Of a DNA stretch of 64,000 bases, positions 7,695-16,232 are shown piece after piece. The notes beneath the pieces are model-generated. The model saw only the letters and a program-made list of their open reading frames with translations. It was not told where the DNA came from and ran no database searches. Where the stretch lies: assembly GCF_007673235.1 (NCBI RefSeq), contig NZ_VDZH01000002.1:39317-103316 (forward strand), written 5' to 3'. This stretch comes from Curtobacterium pusillum (GTDB lineage: Bacteria; Actinomycetota; Actinomycetes; Actinomycetales; Microbacteriaceae). Numbering within the stretch: position 1 is the first letter of the stretch; each line of letters opens with the position of its first letter. A program made the translations under genes and the position numbers.

Positions 7695-8036
7695 TCATCC
7701 ATCGGGTGATGCTCGGCGCACCGCGCGATGGGCGACCGTGATGGAGAGGAGCGCGCCGCCGACGAGCACCACGGCGGCAACGATCACGGAGACCGGGGTG
7801 CGGAGCTGTGCAACGCCGATGCTCACGGAGCACCACAACACGGTGACCGCCCCGGCGATGACCGTCGGACGCAGCGCTGCACGATGTCCGATCTGCCACG
7901 CGGCATCGCTGGACATCGTGATCCGCGTCCGCACCCCGGCGAGGTCGTTCCGGGCCAAGGTTCCGCTGGCGGCCCTCCAGGTCAGCCAGGTCACGAGAAC
8001 TGCTGCACCGATCTCGGATGCCAATGCGAACACCAT
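7695..8036 (-). CDS. SdpI family membrane protein
   Basis: 113-residue membrane protein with three hydrophobic segments: about residues 3-22, 53-72 and 78-98. The conserved SdpI stretch NDLAGVRTRITMSSDAAWQIGHRAA is clear. In Bacillus, SdpI gives immunity to the SDP toxin and acts in signalling (family knowledge); most actinobacterial members are uncharacterised. GGTGGAG lies 3 bases before the ATG at 8036. It sits 0.7 kb from the bacteriocin-like gene, with decayed DNA between. Confidence 0.75.
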   Translation of the reverse strand: MVFALASEIGAAVLVTWLTWRAASGTLARNDLAGVRTRITMSSDAAWQIGHRAALRPTVIAGAVTVLWCSVSIGVAQLRTPVSVIVAAVVLVGGALLSITVAHRAVRRASPDG

Positions 8037-8123
8037 TGCTCCACCCACGCGGCCAACGCTAGCGCCCCGACGGGAGGAACGGCAATATTCTGGATCTGAC
8101 GGCTTTCGAGAAAGGGGCGGGGC

Positions 8124-8960
8124 GTGCGGCATCCGCGGAAGACATCGGGGCGGTGGCGCGCCAGCCTCCGGACGAAAGGGGCTTGGAGATCGGTGCGCGA
8201 CGCCCACGGCCCCTACTCGACCGGCTCCCTCGTCGAGTGGGGCAGCATCACGAAGGGCCTCGTCGGCACCACGGCCCACCTGACGCTCGACGCCGACCGT
8301 CTCGTCGCTGACTTCCTCCCGCAGCTCCCCGACAAGCGCATCACGATCGCTGACCTCGTCCACCACACCTCGGGTCTCCCACGCCTCCCGAGTGGCATGG
8401 GCGACAATCCGCTCGGCGACCCCTACCGGGCGACGGTCGGCCAACCGCTCGACCACGCGGCGATGGTCCCGGCCACACCCCGCGGCGCGTACGTCTACTC
8501 GAACCTCGGCTACGCGCTCCTCGGTGAGGTGCTCGACCATGTGCACGGCGACTGGTTCGGAGCCGTCCGCCAGCACGTCCTCGAGCCGGCGGACATCCGC
8601 ACGGCGACGACCGACCCCGATCCGGACCAGCGTGTGCTCGCGAGGTTGGTCTTCAGGAAGACCATCACGCCGTGGGCACTGACCGGCTCGCCGTACGCCG
8701 CAGCCGGTGGCGTGTGGTCGACCTTCGAGGACCTCTGTCGCTACGCCGAGTGGGCCCTCGCGGACGACGCCCCAGCAGCACGGCGAGTGAGCTGGCAGCG
8801 CGAGGGTGCGACGACCTGGATCAACGGCGAGGTACGAGCGGCCGGTGCGGTGATAGCAGAAGCCGACGGAGTCACCGCCGTCGTCCACGCCCTCGCGAAA
8901 CCACCTCACGCCGCCGACAAGATCGCCACCGCACTCATCAAGCAGGAACTGACCCGCTGA
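8124..8960 (+). CDS. serine beta-lactamase-family hydrolase, short N-terminus
   Basis: 278-residue class C beta-lactamase/D-aminopeptidase-like serine hydrolase. The SxxK motif is Ser41-Ile-Thr-Lys44 (in EWGSITKGL) and the YxN motif is YSNLG near residue 130. The usual C-terminal HTG/HNG box is not obvious. Only 40 residues precede SxxK and the first 25 look non-native. A different frame at about 8087-8190, with GGGAGG upstream, reads like the missing N-terminus (LTAFEKGAGRAASAEDIGA). The 5' end may therefore be frameshifted, or a GTG at about 8192 (GGAG upstream) may be used. Convergent with the phosphotransferase gene by a 23-base overlap. Confidence 0.65.
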   Translation: MRHPRKTSGRWRASLRTKGAWRSVRDAHGPYSTGSLVEWGSITKGLVGTTAHLTLDADRLVADFLPQLPDKRITIADLVHHTSGLPRLPSGMGDNPLGDPYRATVGQPLDHAAMVPATPRGAYVYSNLGYALLGEVLDHVHGDWFGAVRQHVLEPADIRTATTDPDPDQRVLARLVFRKTITPWALTGSPYAAAGGVWSTFEDLCRYAEWALADDAPAARRVSWQREGATTWINGEVRAAGAVIAEADGVTAVVHALAKPPHAADKIATALIKQELTR

Positions 8961-9855
8961 CCGTCCGCCGGATCCGCCCCTCCGCCACCGCCCGCACCGC
9001 CGCATCCGGATGGTGCCCGAAGATCGCCAACTCCACCCACAGGTCGTAGAACGCCAGCCGATCCGGGAGCGACGGCCGCGCGAACAACTCCGGGTACGCC
9101 TCCTCCAACCACCCCCGCACCGGAGCCAACGACGCCACATCGAGCCCCCGCGACGACGGCGTCGGCGGGAACTCCTCCGGCCGTGCACACCACCGCAGGA
9201 TCGTGTCGAGCTCGACGTCCGCCGGCTGTGCCACGGCCTCGGCGAAGTCGATCAGCCCCGTGACCTTCCCGTCGTAGACCATGATGTTCGACCCGTGCAG
9301 ATCCCCGTGGACGAGCACGTGCGGATCGGCGTCGAACAGCGGCAAGTGTGAGGAAACCCAAGAGCGGACAGAAGCGGACGATCCGGCATCCTCGACGAGC
9401 GCCATCGCCGCACCAACAATCGGCGGGTGGTACGCCGGCCAGGAGCCTCCGGCCAGGGCATCACGGAGCCACGGCGGCATCAGAGCAGCCGGCGCCGGCA
9501 CTCCGTGGAGCGCCCGCAACGCGTCCCCGAGCGAGTGGAGGATCGACCGACGCTCGGTGACCGAGGCGGTCGGCCACGTGTCGTGCAGCGTTCGACCTGG
9601 CAACCGCGAGGAGACGTACCAGGCACCCTCAGCCGAGGTCCCGTGCGCGATGTGCCGAGCGTGCGGCACGTCCGTCCCCTCGAGCAGTGCCACGACGGAA
9701 GCTTCGTGCTCATAGGCCCCCGCGGCAGAAAGCGGACCCGTCCGCACGACGTACGACGACCCCACCCACGCCCGACTGACCCACCCGCCCTTCGCCTCGT
9801 AGTGCCCATCGGCCGGCAGACCAGCAGCAGCGAGCACGCCATCAAGCGAGATCAC
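8938..9855 (-). CDS. aminoglycoside phosphotransferase-family kinase
   Basis: 305-residue protein of the APH/choline kinase fold. The catalytic loop is HGDLHGSNIMV and the Mg-binding motif is GLIDF. EHEASVVALLEG is the N-lobe helix. These enzymes phosphorylate antibiotics or small metabolites; the substrate is not shown. The GTG at 9855 overlaps the LacI stop as GTGA, so it is translationally coupled to the regulator gene; a longer start at 9882 is possible. Confidence 0.8.
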   Translation of the reverse strand: MISLDGVLAAAGLPADGHYEAKGGWVSRAWVGSSYVVRTGPLSAAGAYEHEASVVALLEGTDVPHARHIAHGTSAEGAWYVSSRLPGRTLHDTWPTASVTERRSILHSLGDALRALHGVPAPAALMPPWLRDALAGGSWPAYHPPIVGAAMALVEDAGSSASVRSWVSSHLPLFDADPHVLVHGDLHGSNIMVYDGKVTGLIDFAEAVAQPADVELDTILRWCARPEEFPPTPSSRGLDVASLAPVRGWLEEAYPELFARPSLPDRLAFYDLWVELAIFGHHPDAAVRAVAEGRIRRTVSGSVPA

Positions 9856-10850
9856 GTCGACTGCCGCGGCACGAGGAAGCACTCCGCCGTCCGGACCCCG
9901 CCCTCGACGACCTCCCCGGCGATCTTCCGCATGAGCAGGTCAGCCGCCTGCCGCCCGACCTCGCGCAGGTTGAGGTCGACCGACGTGATCGACGGCCGCG
10001 CAGCATCGGTGATGACGCTCCAGTTGTCGACCCCGACGACCCCGACCTGCGTCGGCACGGCGATCCCCGCTTCGCGCAGGCAGTCGACGACCCCGCGGGC
10101 GATCTGGTCGCTCGTGCAGAACACCCCGTCGAACTCGGTGCCGAGCAGTCGCGTGGCGGCTTCGTACCCCCACCGCTCGCTCCACTCGCCGTACAGGGCG
10201 TCCCCACCGGCGAGTGTCGCCCCCGCGGCGGCGATCGCGCGCTTGGCGCTCTCGACGCGGTGCGAGCTGGCGGTGTGCCGACGGGCGCCCGAGATGACCG
10301 CGATGGAACGACGGCCGGAGCCGATCAGGTGGTCGATCGCGCGCGCGGCGCCTGCTTCGTCGCCCGGCACGATCGAGACGTCGGACGGGTCGAGGGACGG
10401 CGACAGTGCGTAGACCGCGGGCACCCCGAGCAGTCCGGTGATCGAGGGCCGCGGGTCGCTCGAGCGACCGGTCACGACGATGCCGTCGACGCGCTGGTTC
10501 AGGAACGTCTGCACGTAGTGCGCCTCGCGGATGGGGTCGCCTCGGCTCTCGGCGAGCAGCATCGACACCTCGCCCGGCCCGAAGGTGTCCTCGGCTCCGG
10601 TGAGGATCGGGATGGTGAACCGTCCGTAGGCGTCGGTGGAGAGCACCCCGACCAGGAAGGACCGGCCTGGAGGCACGACTCGCGTCTCGGCGCGCACGCT
10701 CAGTCCCAGCTCGGTCGCCGCTGCAGCGACGCGTTGCCGCGTCCCCTCGGCGATCTGCCCGCGCCCGTTGAGGACCTTGGAGACGGTCCCGACGGAGACG
10801 CCGGTCTGGGCGGCGACGTCGGCGAGCGTCACCTCACGTCGGTTGACCAC
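9852..10850 (-). CDS. LacI family transcriptional repressor
   Basis: 332-residue LacI/GalR regulator. The N-terminal helix-turn-helix is VTLADVAAQTGVSVGTVSKVLNG and the rest is a periplasmic-binding-protein-like ligand domain (LVGVLSTDAYGRF, VDGIVVTGRSSDPR, FDGVFCTSDQIARG). The GTG start at 10850 has AAGGAGG upstream. It is divergent from the sugar ABC/GH127 operon, and two near-identical palindromes in the gap are its likely operators. The ligand is presumably the imported sugar. Confidence 0.88.
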   Translation of the reverse strand: MVNRREVTLADVAAQTGVSVGTVSKVLNGRGQIAEGTRQRVAAAATELGLSVRAETRVVPPGRSFLVGVLSTDAYGRFTIPILTGAEDTFGPGEVSMLLAESRGDPIREAHYVQTFLNQRVDGIVVTGRSSDPRPSITGLLGVPAVYALSPSLDPSDVSIVPGDEAGAARAIDHLIGSGRRSIAVISGARRHTASSHRVESAKRAIAAAGATLAGGDALYGEWSERWGYEAATRLLGTEFDGVFCTSDQIARGVVDCLREAGIAVPTQVGVVGVDNWSVITDAARPSITSVDLNLREVGRQAADLLMRKIAGEVVEGGVRTAECFLVPRQST

Positions 10851-10883
10851 GGCGTCCTCCTTGCGATGCGAGCGTACGGCACT

Positions 10884-10898
10884 CGGCAAACCTTGCCG
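10884..10898. promoter_or_regulatory. LacI-type operator 1
   Basis: Perfect palindrome CGGCAA-ACC-TTGCCG. It shares GCAAACNTTGCCGCA with operator 2, 78 bases away, and lies upstream of the -35 box. Confidence 0.65.
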
Positions 10899-10921
10899 CA
10901 TCACGATTCGGACGTCAAGCA

Positions 10922-10950
10922 TTGACACGGCTTTCGTCCCGTTCTACCTT
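10922..10950 (+). promoter_or_regulatory. sigma-70 type promoter of the GH127 operon
   Basis: Consensus -35 TTGACA (10922-10927), 17-base spacer, -10 TACCTT (10945-10950). Predicted start near 10957, inside the operator 2 region. Confidence 0.75.
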
Positions 10951-10960
10951 CGGCAACTAC

Positions 10961-10975
10961 AGCAAACATTGCCGC
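10961..10975. promoter_or_regulatory. LacI-type operator 2
   Basis: AGCAAACATTGCCGC with palindromic core GCAA-ACA-TTGC. It is just downstream of the -10 box, where a bound repressor would block transcription. Confidence 0.65.
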
Positions 10976-11009
10976 AACGATGCGGCGAGCTGCACAGCGG
11001 GAGATGACG

Positions 11010-12305
11010 ATGAAGACATCCACGATCCGGCGGTCCGCGATCGCGGCAGCCGCACTGACGATCGCCGCACTCGGGTTGGCCGGGTGCTCCTCGAGCGGGA
11101 CCGCCGACAGCGGCGGTACCGCGAAGGGCACGGTGACGCTCTGGCAGCGTGACGGCGGCGTCGACCTGACCGACCAGGTGAAGGCCTACGAGAAGGCGAA
11201 CCCGGACGTGCAGGTCAAGCTCTCCACGATCCAGGCCGACCAGTACCTCACGAAGCTCGCGAACTCCGCCCGTGCGGGATCGGTCCCGGACCTCGTCAGC
11301 TACGACATCGTCAACACCCCGCTCCTCGCGACCCAGGGGTTGCTGGCGGACGTCACCGACAAGGTGAAGAGCCTGTCGAACAAGGGCGACCTCGCGCCGG
11401 CCGGTGTCGAGATCGGCACCCTCGACGGCAAGAACTACGCCCTGCCCGTGGCGCTCACCGGATCCCAGATGTTCTGGAACAAGTCCCTGTTCGAGAAGGC
11501 GGGCCTCGACCCGACCAAGCCGCCGACGTCCCTCGCCGAGGTGAAGGCTGCGGCGGAGAAGATCCAGGCACTCGGCGGCGGGGTCACCGGGTTCTCGACC
11601 CTCGGCGGTGTCGGGCAGGCGTGGACCGGGTTCCCGAGCTCCTGGGCGAAGAGCGGCAGCGTCCTGACGGCGGCGGGCAAGAGCCAGAAGGCGGAGTTCA
11701 CGAGCGACAACCTCGTCGGGATGGTCGACTGGTATCAGGACATGTGGAAGTCCGGGCTCATGCAGAAGACCGACGAGCCGAACCAGGACCCGGGCAACGT
11801 CGGGCAGGAGAACGCCCTGAACGGCAAGGTCGGCATCGTCTTCGGCGGCGCGAACACACTCACCGCGAAGAAGGCCGACTTCGGCAGCGCCGTCGGGATC
11901 CCCGGCGTGGACGGCGGCTCCGGGTCGTTCCTCGGCGGTGACGAGATCGGCATGACCGCGGGTGCGAAGAACGCAGACGGCGCGTGGTCGCTCATGAAGT
12001 GGCTCGTCAGCTCGAAGAAGGCCGCCGAGATCGACCTCTCCCAGGGCTGGATCGCACCGGACCTCACGGTGGCGAAGAGCCTGGCGACGGACGACTGGTC
12101 CAAGGACATCGTCGACACGCTCGCGATCGGCAAGCTCCCGAAGAGCATCGCCTACAACGCGGTCATCAACGACCCGAACGGCCCGTGGGCGCAGCAGTCC
12201 CAGAAGGTCATCTTCCAGGGAGCCGACGCGGAGACGGCCCTCGCGAGCGCCGAGAAGCAGGCCAACTCCCTCATCGAGCAGGCCTACAGCCAGGTCGGGC
12301 AGTGA
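11010..12305 (+). CDS. sugar ABC transporter substrate-binding lipoprotein
   Basis: 431-residue family 1 extracellular solute-binding protein. The signal peptide ends in lipobox LAGC with Cys26, so it is membrane-anchored outside the cell. The body has the usual order: VTLWQRDGG, PDLVSYDI, LPVALTGSQMFWNKSLFEKAGLDP. The ATG at 11010 is favoured because GGGAG lies 6 bases upstream; an ATG two codons earlier is possible. First gene of a four-gene operon with two permeases and a GH127 enzyme, so an arabinose-containing saccharide is the likely ligand (inference). No ATPase gene is in the operon, so a shared MsiK-type ATPase encoded elsewhere is expected. Confidence 0.88.
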   Translation: MKTSTIRRSAIAAAALTIAALGLAGCSSSGTADSGGTAKGTVTLWQRDGGVDLTDQVKAYEKANPDVQVKLSTIQADQYLTKLANSARAGSVPDLVSYDIVNTPLLATQGLLADVTDKVKSLSNKGDLAPAGVEIGTLDGKNYALPVALTGSQMFWNKSLFEKAGLDPTKPPTSLAEVKAAAEKIQALGGGVTGFSTLGGVGQAWTGFPSSWAKSGSVLTAAGKSQKAEFTSDNLVGMVDWYQDMWKSGLMQKTDEPNQDPGNVGQENALNGKVGIVFGGANTLTAKKADFGSAVGIPGVDGGSGSFLGGDEIGMTAGAKNADGAWSLMKWLVSSKKAAEIDLSQGWIAPDLTVAKSLATDDWSKDIVDTLAIGKLPKSIAYNAVINDPNGPWAQQSQKVIFQGADAETALASAEKQANSLIEQAYSQVGQ

Positions 12306-13252
12306 CAGCCGTCACCTCCTCGGCGCTCGCCGGGGTCGCGGACGGGGCGAAGCGCTCCCGTCCGCGTTCCGCGAGTCGTCGTCGGCAGACGCTTGCGTGG
12401 GTGCTCGTGGCGCCGGCGCTCGTCCTCGCGGTCGTGTTCTTCGTCGTGCCGATGGTGCTGCTCGTCGGGATGTCGTTCTCGAACTGGCCGCTGCTCGGCA
12501 AGGTCAGCGTCGCCGGCGTCGCGAACTACGCGCAGGCGTTCCAGGACACCGCGTTCTGGCGCTCCCTCGGCTTCTCACTGCTCTTCACGGTGGTGTCGGT
12601 GCCGCTCGGGATGGCTGCGAGCTACGCCGCCGCGACGATGGTCCGTGGCGAGGGTCGACTCGTCTCCTTCGTCCGGACGGCGTTCTTCATGCCCGTCGTG
12701 ATCGGGTTCACCGCCGCGGCGTACATGGCGAACGTGCTCCTCGTGCCGGGGACCGGCGTGATCAACGTCCTGCTGCGTTCGGTCGGCCTGACCAACGGCG
12801 ACACGGCGTGGTTCACGTCGCCCGACACGGCGTTCTGGGCGGTCATCGTCCTGACGGTGTGGAAGTCGATGGGCGTCGCGATGATCCTGCTGATGGCGGG
12901 CATGCAGGCCGTGCCGACCGAGGTGATCGAGGCGGCGAAGATCGACGGTGCCGGGTGGCGGCGCCGTGAGGGCTCGGTGGTCTTCCCGCTCGTCCGACGG
13001 CAGTTCGCGCTGTGCATGCTGCTCGCGGTGTCCGGCTCGATCCTGGTGTTCGACCAGTTCTACGTCCTGACCAAGGGCGGCCCGAGCGGCTCGACCACGA
13101 CGACCGTCATGTACACGTACCAGCAGTCGTTCGTCCGCTACGACCTCGGCTACGGCGCCGCCCTGTCGATGATCCTCACCGTGATCATCCTCGTCATCGC
13201 GATCGTCCAGCTGCGGGCCCTGCGCTCCACCGGACAGGAGGACGAACGATGA
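12302..13252 (+). CDS. sugar ABC transporter permease, MalF type
   Basis: 316-residue inner-membrane permease with six predicted helices after a basic N-terminus. The ATPase-contact EAA loop is present (VPTEVIEAAKIDGAGWRRRE). The GTG start overlaps the binding-protein stop as GTGA. Pairs with the next gene as a heterodimer. Confidence 0.88.
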   Translation: MTAVTSSALAGVADGAKRSRPRSASRRRQTLAWVLVAPALVLAVVFFVVPMVLLVGMSFSNWPLLGKVSVAGVANYAQAFQDTAFWRSLGFSLLFTVVSVPLGMAASYAAATMVRGEGRLVSFVRTAFFMPVVIGFTAAAYMANVLLVPGTGVINVLLRSVGLTNGDTAWFTSPDTAFWAVIVLTVWKSMGVAMILLMAGMQAVPTEVIEAAKIDGAGWRRREGSVVFPLVRRQFALCMLLAVSGSILVFDQFYVLTKGGPSGSTTTTVMYTYQQSFVRYDLGYGAALSMILTVIILVIAIVQLRALRSTGQEDER

Positions 13253-14232
13253 GCGCCACCGACGTGACCAGACGGACGACCGCAGCGTCGCGACGGAACG
13301 CGAGCCGCGCCTCCAGGCCGGATGCGCCGGAGGCGCCAGGGGGACCGGGCCGGACCGACGTGCCGGGCGTGACCCCGCCGCGTCGTCGTCGGGTGCACGC
13401 GAGCGGCGTCGCGTACGTCGTCGTGGGCACGGTGCTCGCACTCCTCTTCATCGCACCGGTCCTGTACATCCTGTTCCGGTCGTTCCTGCCGGCGGACGCC
13501 GACGCACGGGGGATCGGGTTCGAGTCGATCGCGACGCTGACGCTCCGGAACTACACGAAGGTCTTCGACCCGTCGGTGGACCTGCGGCAGAACATCGTCA
13601 ACTCGTTCGTGGTCGCGATCTCGGTCGCCGTGCTCGTCGCGATCGTGTCGACGCTCGCCGCGTACGCGCTGTCGAAGATCCGGTTCCGTGGCTCGACGAT
13701 CGTGTTCGTGCTCCTGCTGGCGCCGCTCGTCGTGCCGTTCCAAGGGCTGCTCACGCCGCTGTCGATCGTGCTCGGCAAGCTCGGGCTGCTCGACTCGCTC
13801 GCCGGCGTGGTGCTGGTGCTCGTGACGCTCCAGCTGCCGTTCTCGGTGTTCGTCATGCGGAACACGTTCGACGGCATCCCCTCGGAGCTCGAGGACGCGG
13901 CCGCCATCGACGGCGCCGGCACCGGGCGGATCCTGCGCTCGGTGATGCTGCCGCTTGCGTGGCCGGGACTCGTCACCACCGCACTGTTCGGCTTCATGGC
14001 CGGCTGGAACGACCTGCTCAGCTCGGTCACGTTCCTGTCGACCGACAGCAAGTACACACTCCCGCTCGCGCTGTCGAGCATCAGCACGTCCTTCAAGATC
14101 CCCGGTGTCCCGGTGATCGACCCGGGGCTCCTCACCGCCGTCGCCTGCGTGGCGACCGTGCCGGTGGTCGTGCTGTTCCTCGCACTGCAGCGGTACTACA
14201 CCAGAGGTCTCATCGGAGGATCCATCAAATGA
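13249..14232 (+). CDS. sugar ABC transporter permease, MalG type
   Basis: 327-residue permease with six helices and EAA loop IPSELEDAAAIDGAGTGRIL. The N-terminal 50 residues are an unusually long Arg/Pro/Ala-rich cytoplasmic tail; its DNA includes CCGCGCCTCCAGGCC (13305-13319), a half-site of the intergenic palindrome family. The ATG overlaps the previous stop (ATGA), with AGGAGG 7 bases upstream. Ends YYTRGLIGGSIK, typical for the family. Confidence 0.87.
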   Translation: MSATDVTRRTTAASRRNASRASRPDAPEAPGGPGRTDVPGVTPPRRRRVHASGVAYVVVGTVLALLFIAPVLYILFRSFLPADADARGIGFESIATLTLRNYTKVFDPSVDLRQNIVNSFVVAISVAVLVAIVSTLAAYALSKIRFRGSTIVFVLLLAPLVVPFQGLLTPLSIVLGKLGLLDSLAGVVLVLVTLQLPFSVFVMRNTFDGIPSELEDAAAIDGAGTGRILRSVMLPLAWPGLVTTALFGFMAGWNDLLSSVTFLSTDSKYTLPLALSSISTSFKIPGVPVIDPGLLTAVACVATVPVVVLFLALQRYYTRGLIGGSIK

Positions 14233-16163
14233 CCATCACGGACACCCCGACCACCGGCACCGCTGCCGACGCTCCCGCACCCGGCGGTCGGCCGCACCGG
14301 CCCCTGCCGCTCGGGAGCATCGGACCCCGCGGCTGGCTGCTCGACCAGCTCCGCTTGCAGGCGGACAACATCACCGGGCAGCTCGAGGCGCTCTGGCCCG
14401 ACGTCGGCCCGGACAGCGGTTGGCGCGGCGGGCCGGGCGAGAACTGGGAGCGCGGGCCGTACTACCTCGACGGCCTGGTGCCGCTCGCGCACGTGCTGCA
14501 CGACCAGCGGTTGCTCGACCTCGCGACGCCGTGGATCGAGTGGATCCTCGGGTCGCAGCGCGAGGACGGGTTCTTCGGCCCGGCGGGCAACGACGACTGG
14601 TGGCCGCGGATGGTCGCCCTGAAGGTCCTCACGCAGCACGCGGACGCGACGGGTGACGAGCGGGTCGAGCCGTTCCTGGAACGGTACTTCCGGCATCAGC
14701 TCGACGCGCTGCCGGGGCGTCCGCTGACGTCCTGGGGTCGAGCCCGCGGCGCCGACAACGCGCTGTCGGTCTGGTGGCTGTACGAGCAGACCGGGGATGC
14801 GTGGCTGCTCGACCTCGTCGACGTGCTCGCAGCGCAGACGATCCGGTGGGACGACTACCTGACCGGCGACCTCATCACGGGAGCCGCGCGGGTGTTCTCG
14901 CACCGGACGCACGGACCGAACGTCGCGATGGGGCTGAAGACCGGCGCCGTCGACGCGCTCCGCGACCGCGCCCTCGCCGGACACGCGGCCCGCACGGAGT
15001 CGGCGTTCGGGAACCTCGACCGGTGGCACGGACAGGCACACGGGTGGTTCTCCGGCGACGAGTGGCTCGGCGGACCGGCCGCGACGGCGGGGGTCGAGAC
15101 GTGCCAGGTCGTCGAGATGATGTTCACGCAGGAGGTCCACGCGCAGGTGTACGGCCGGGCGATCGACGGGGACCGGCTCGAGAACCTGGCGTACAACCTG
15201 CTGCCGGCGTCGAGCGACCCTGAGATGCGCGGACACCAGTACCACCAGCAGGCGAACCAGGTCGAGGTGTCGGTGGCCCGTCGGGAGTGGAGCTTCTCGT
15301 CCGACGACGCCGGGATCTTCGGCCTCGAACCGCACTTCGGGTGCTGCACGGCGAACCTGCACCAGGGGTGGCCGAAGTTCGTGTCGCACCTGTGGTTGCG
15401 CGACGACGACGGGCTGCGGGTGGTCGCGTACGCACCCTCCGAGGTGTCGACGTCCGTCGGGGAGGACCCGGTGGCGATCACGGTCGACACCGAGTACCCG
15501 TTCGACGAGACCGTAACGATCCGGGTGGCGACCGAACGGACGGATCCCTTCGCCCTGCGGGTCCGGATCCCGTCGTGGGCGACCGAAGCGACGCTGACCG
15601 TCGGGGGAGTGGCCGTCGCACTGGACACCGCGGTCGACGGGTACGTGACGCTGTCGCGGGACTGGTCGTCCGCCGGTGACGTGGTCCTCGTGCTGCCGAT
15701 GCGTGCTCGGGTGGTCCGACGCGAACGCCAGGCGGCAGCGGTGCGGCTCGGCCCGTTGACGATGGTCTACTCGCCTGGCGAGCGGTGGGTGTCGCACGAC
15801 GGGGCTCCGGGCATCGGCGAGTGGGAGGTGCACGCGCGGCAGTCCTGGAACTGGGCGCTGTCCGACCTGCGCGACGCCGCCGACTGGCGGGTCACCCGTG
15901 GTGCCGTGCCCGCGGCGCCGTGGTCGCTGCGGGACCGGGAGAGCGCGGCGGTCGTGCTGCACGCTCCGGGAGCGCGGGCGACCGAGTGGCGGATGGCCGG
16001 TGCGCAGGCGGAGGTCCCGCCGCCCAGCCCGGTGCTCGACCACGGGCCCGACGACGACCTGCGGCTGGTGCCGTACGGTTCCGCCCGGCTGCGGGTCACC
16101 GAGTTCCCGGTCATCGGGAACTGGCGCGACGTCGACGACGTCGACGAGCCAACGGGCCGCTGA
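14229..16163 (+). CDS. GH127 family beta-L-arabinofuranosidase
   Basis: 644-residue intracellular glycoside hydrolase (no signal peptide), formerly DUF1680. The zinc/thiolate site of GH127 is complete: Glu290-x-Cys292 (VETCQVVEMM) and Cys372-Cys373 (HFGCCTAN). These match the Glu338/Cys340/Cys417/Cys418 set of Bifidobacterium HypBA1, in which Cys417 is the nucleophile (family knowledge). An alpha/alpha barrel is followed by beta domains. It would release beta-L-arabinofuranose from plant glycans or glycopeptides imported by the preceding transporter. The ATG overlaps the permease stop; GGAGG lies 8 bases upstream. A related GH146 assignment is possible. Confidence 0.87.
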   Translation: MTITDTPTTGTAADAPAPGGRPHRPLPLGSIGPRGWLLDQLRLQADNITGQLEALWPDVGPDSGWRGGPGENWERGPYYLDGLVPLAHVLHDQRLLDLATPWIEWILGSQREDGFFGPAGNDDWWPRMVALKVLTQHADATGDERVEPFLERYFRHQLDALPGRPLTSWGRARGADNALSVWWLYEQTGDAWLLDLVDVLAAQTIRWDDYLTGDLITGAARVFSHRTHGPNVAMGLKTGAVDALRDRALAGHAARTESAFGNLDRWHGQAHGWFSGDEWLGGPAATAGVETCQVVEMMFTQEVHAQVYGRAIDGDRLENLAYNLLPASSDPEMRGHQYHQQANQVEVSVARREWSFSSDDAGIFGLEPHFGCCTANLHQGWPKFVSHLWLRDDDGLRVVAYAPSEVSTSVGEDPVAITVDTEYPFDETVTIRVATERTDPFALRVRIPSWATEATLTVGGVAVALDTAVDGYVTLSRDWSSAGDVVLVLPMRARVVRRERQAAAVRLGPLTMVYSPGERWVSHDGAPGIGEWEVHARQSWNWALSDLRDAADWRVTRGAVPAAPWSLRDRESAAVVLHAPGARATEWRMAGAQAEVPPPSPVLDHGPDDDLRLVPYGSARLRVTEFPVIGNWRDVDDVDEPTGR

Positions 16164-16171
16164 GCGACGGA

Positions 16172-16207
16172 CTGGAGGCGCGGTGCCAGCTGGCACCGCG
16201 CCTCCAG
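16172..16207. terminator. palindromic repeat copy 1, convergent gap
   Basis: Perfect 16-base arms CTGGAGGCGCGGTGCC / GGCACCGCGCCTCCAG with AGCT loop. It lies between the ends of the GH127 gene and the hepT remnant. No U-tract. Member of the window-wide palindrome family. Confidence 0.75.
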
Positions 16208-16232
16208 ACCTCTGCTCACACCGGAGGCGTGC

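Noticed and set aside
7141..8283. Plus-strand frame in the 7.1-8.3 kb gap
   Set aside because: No ribosome site or domain, and it is antisense to the SdpI-like gene.
14196..16196. Long open frame on the minus strand opposite the GH127 gene
   Set aside because: Arg/Pro/Val-rich sequence without domain signals; the + strand has complete GH127 motifs. High GC leaves antisense frames open.
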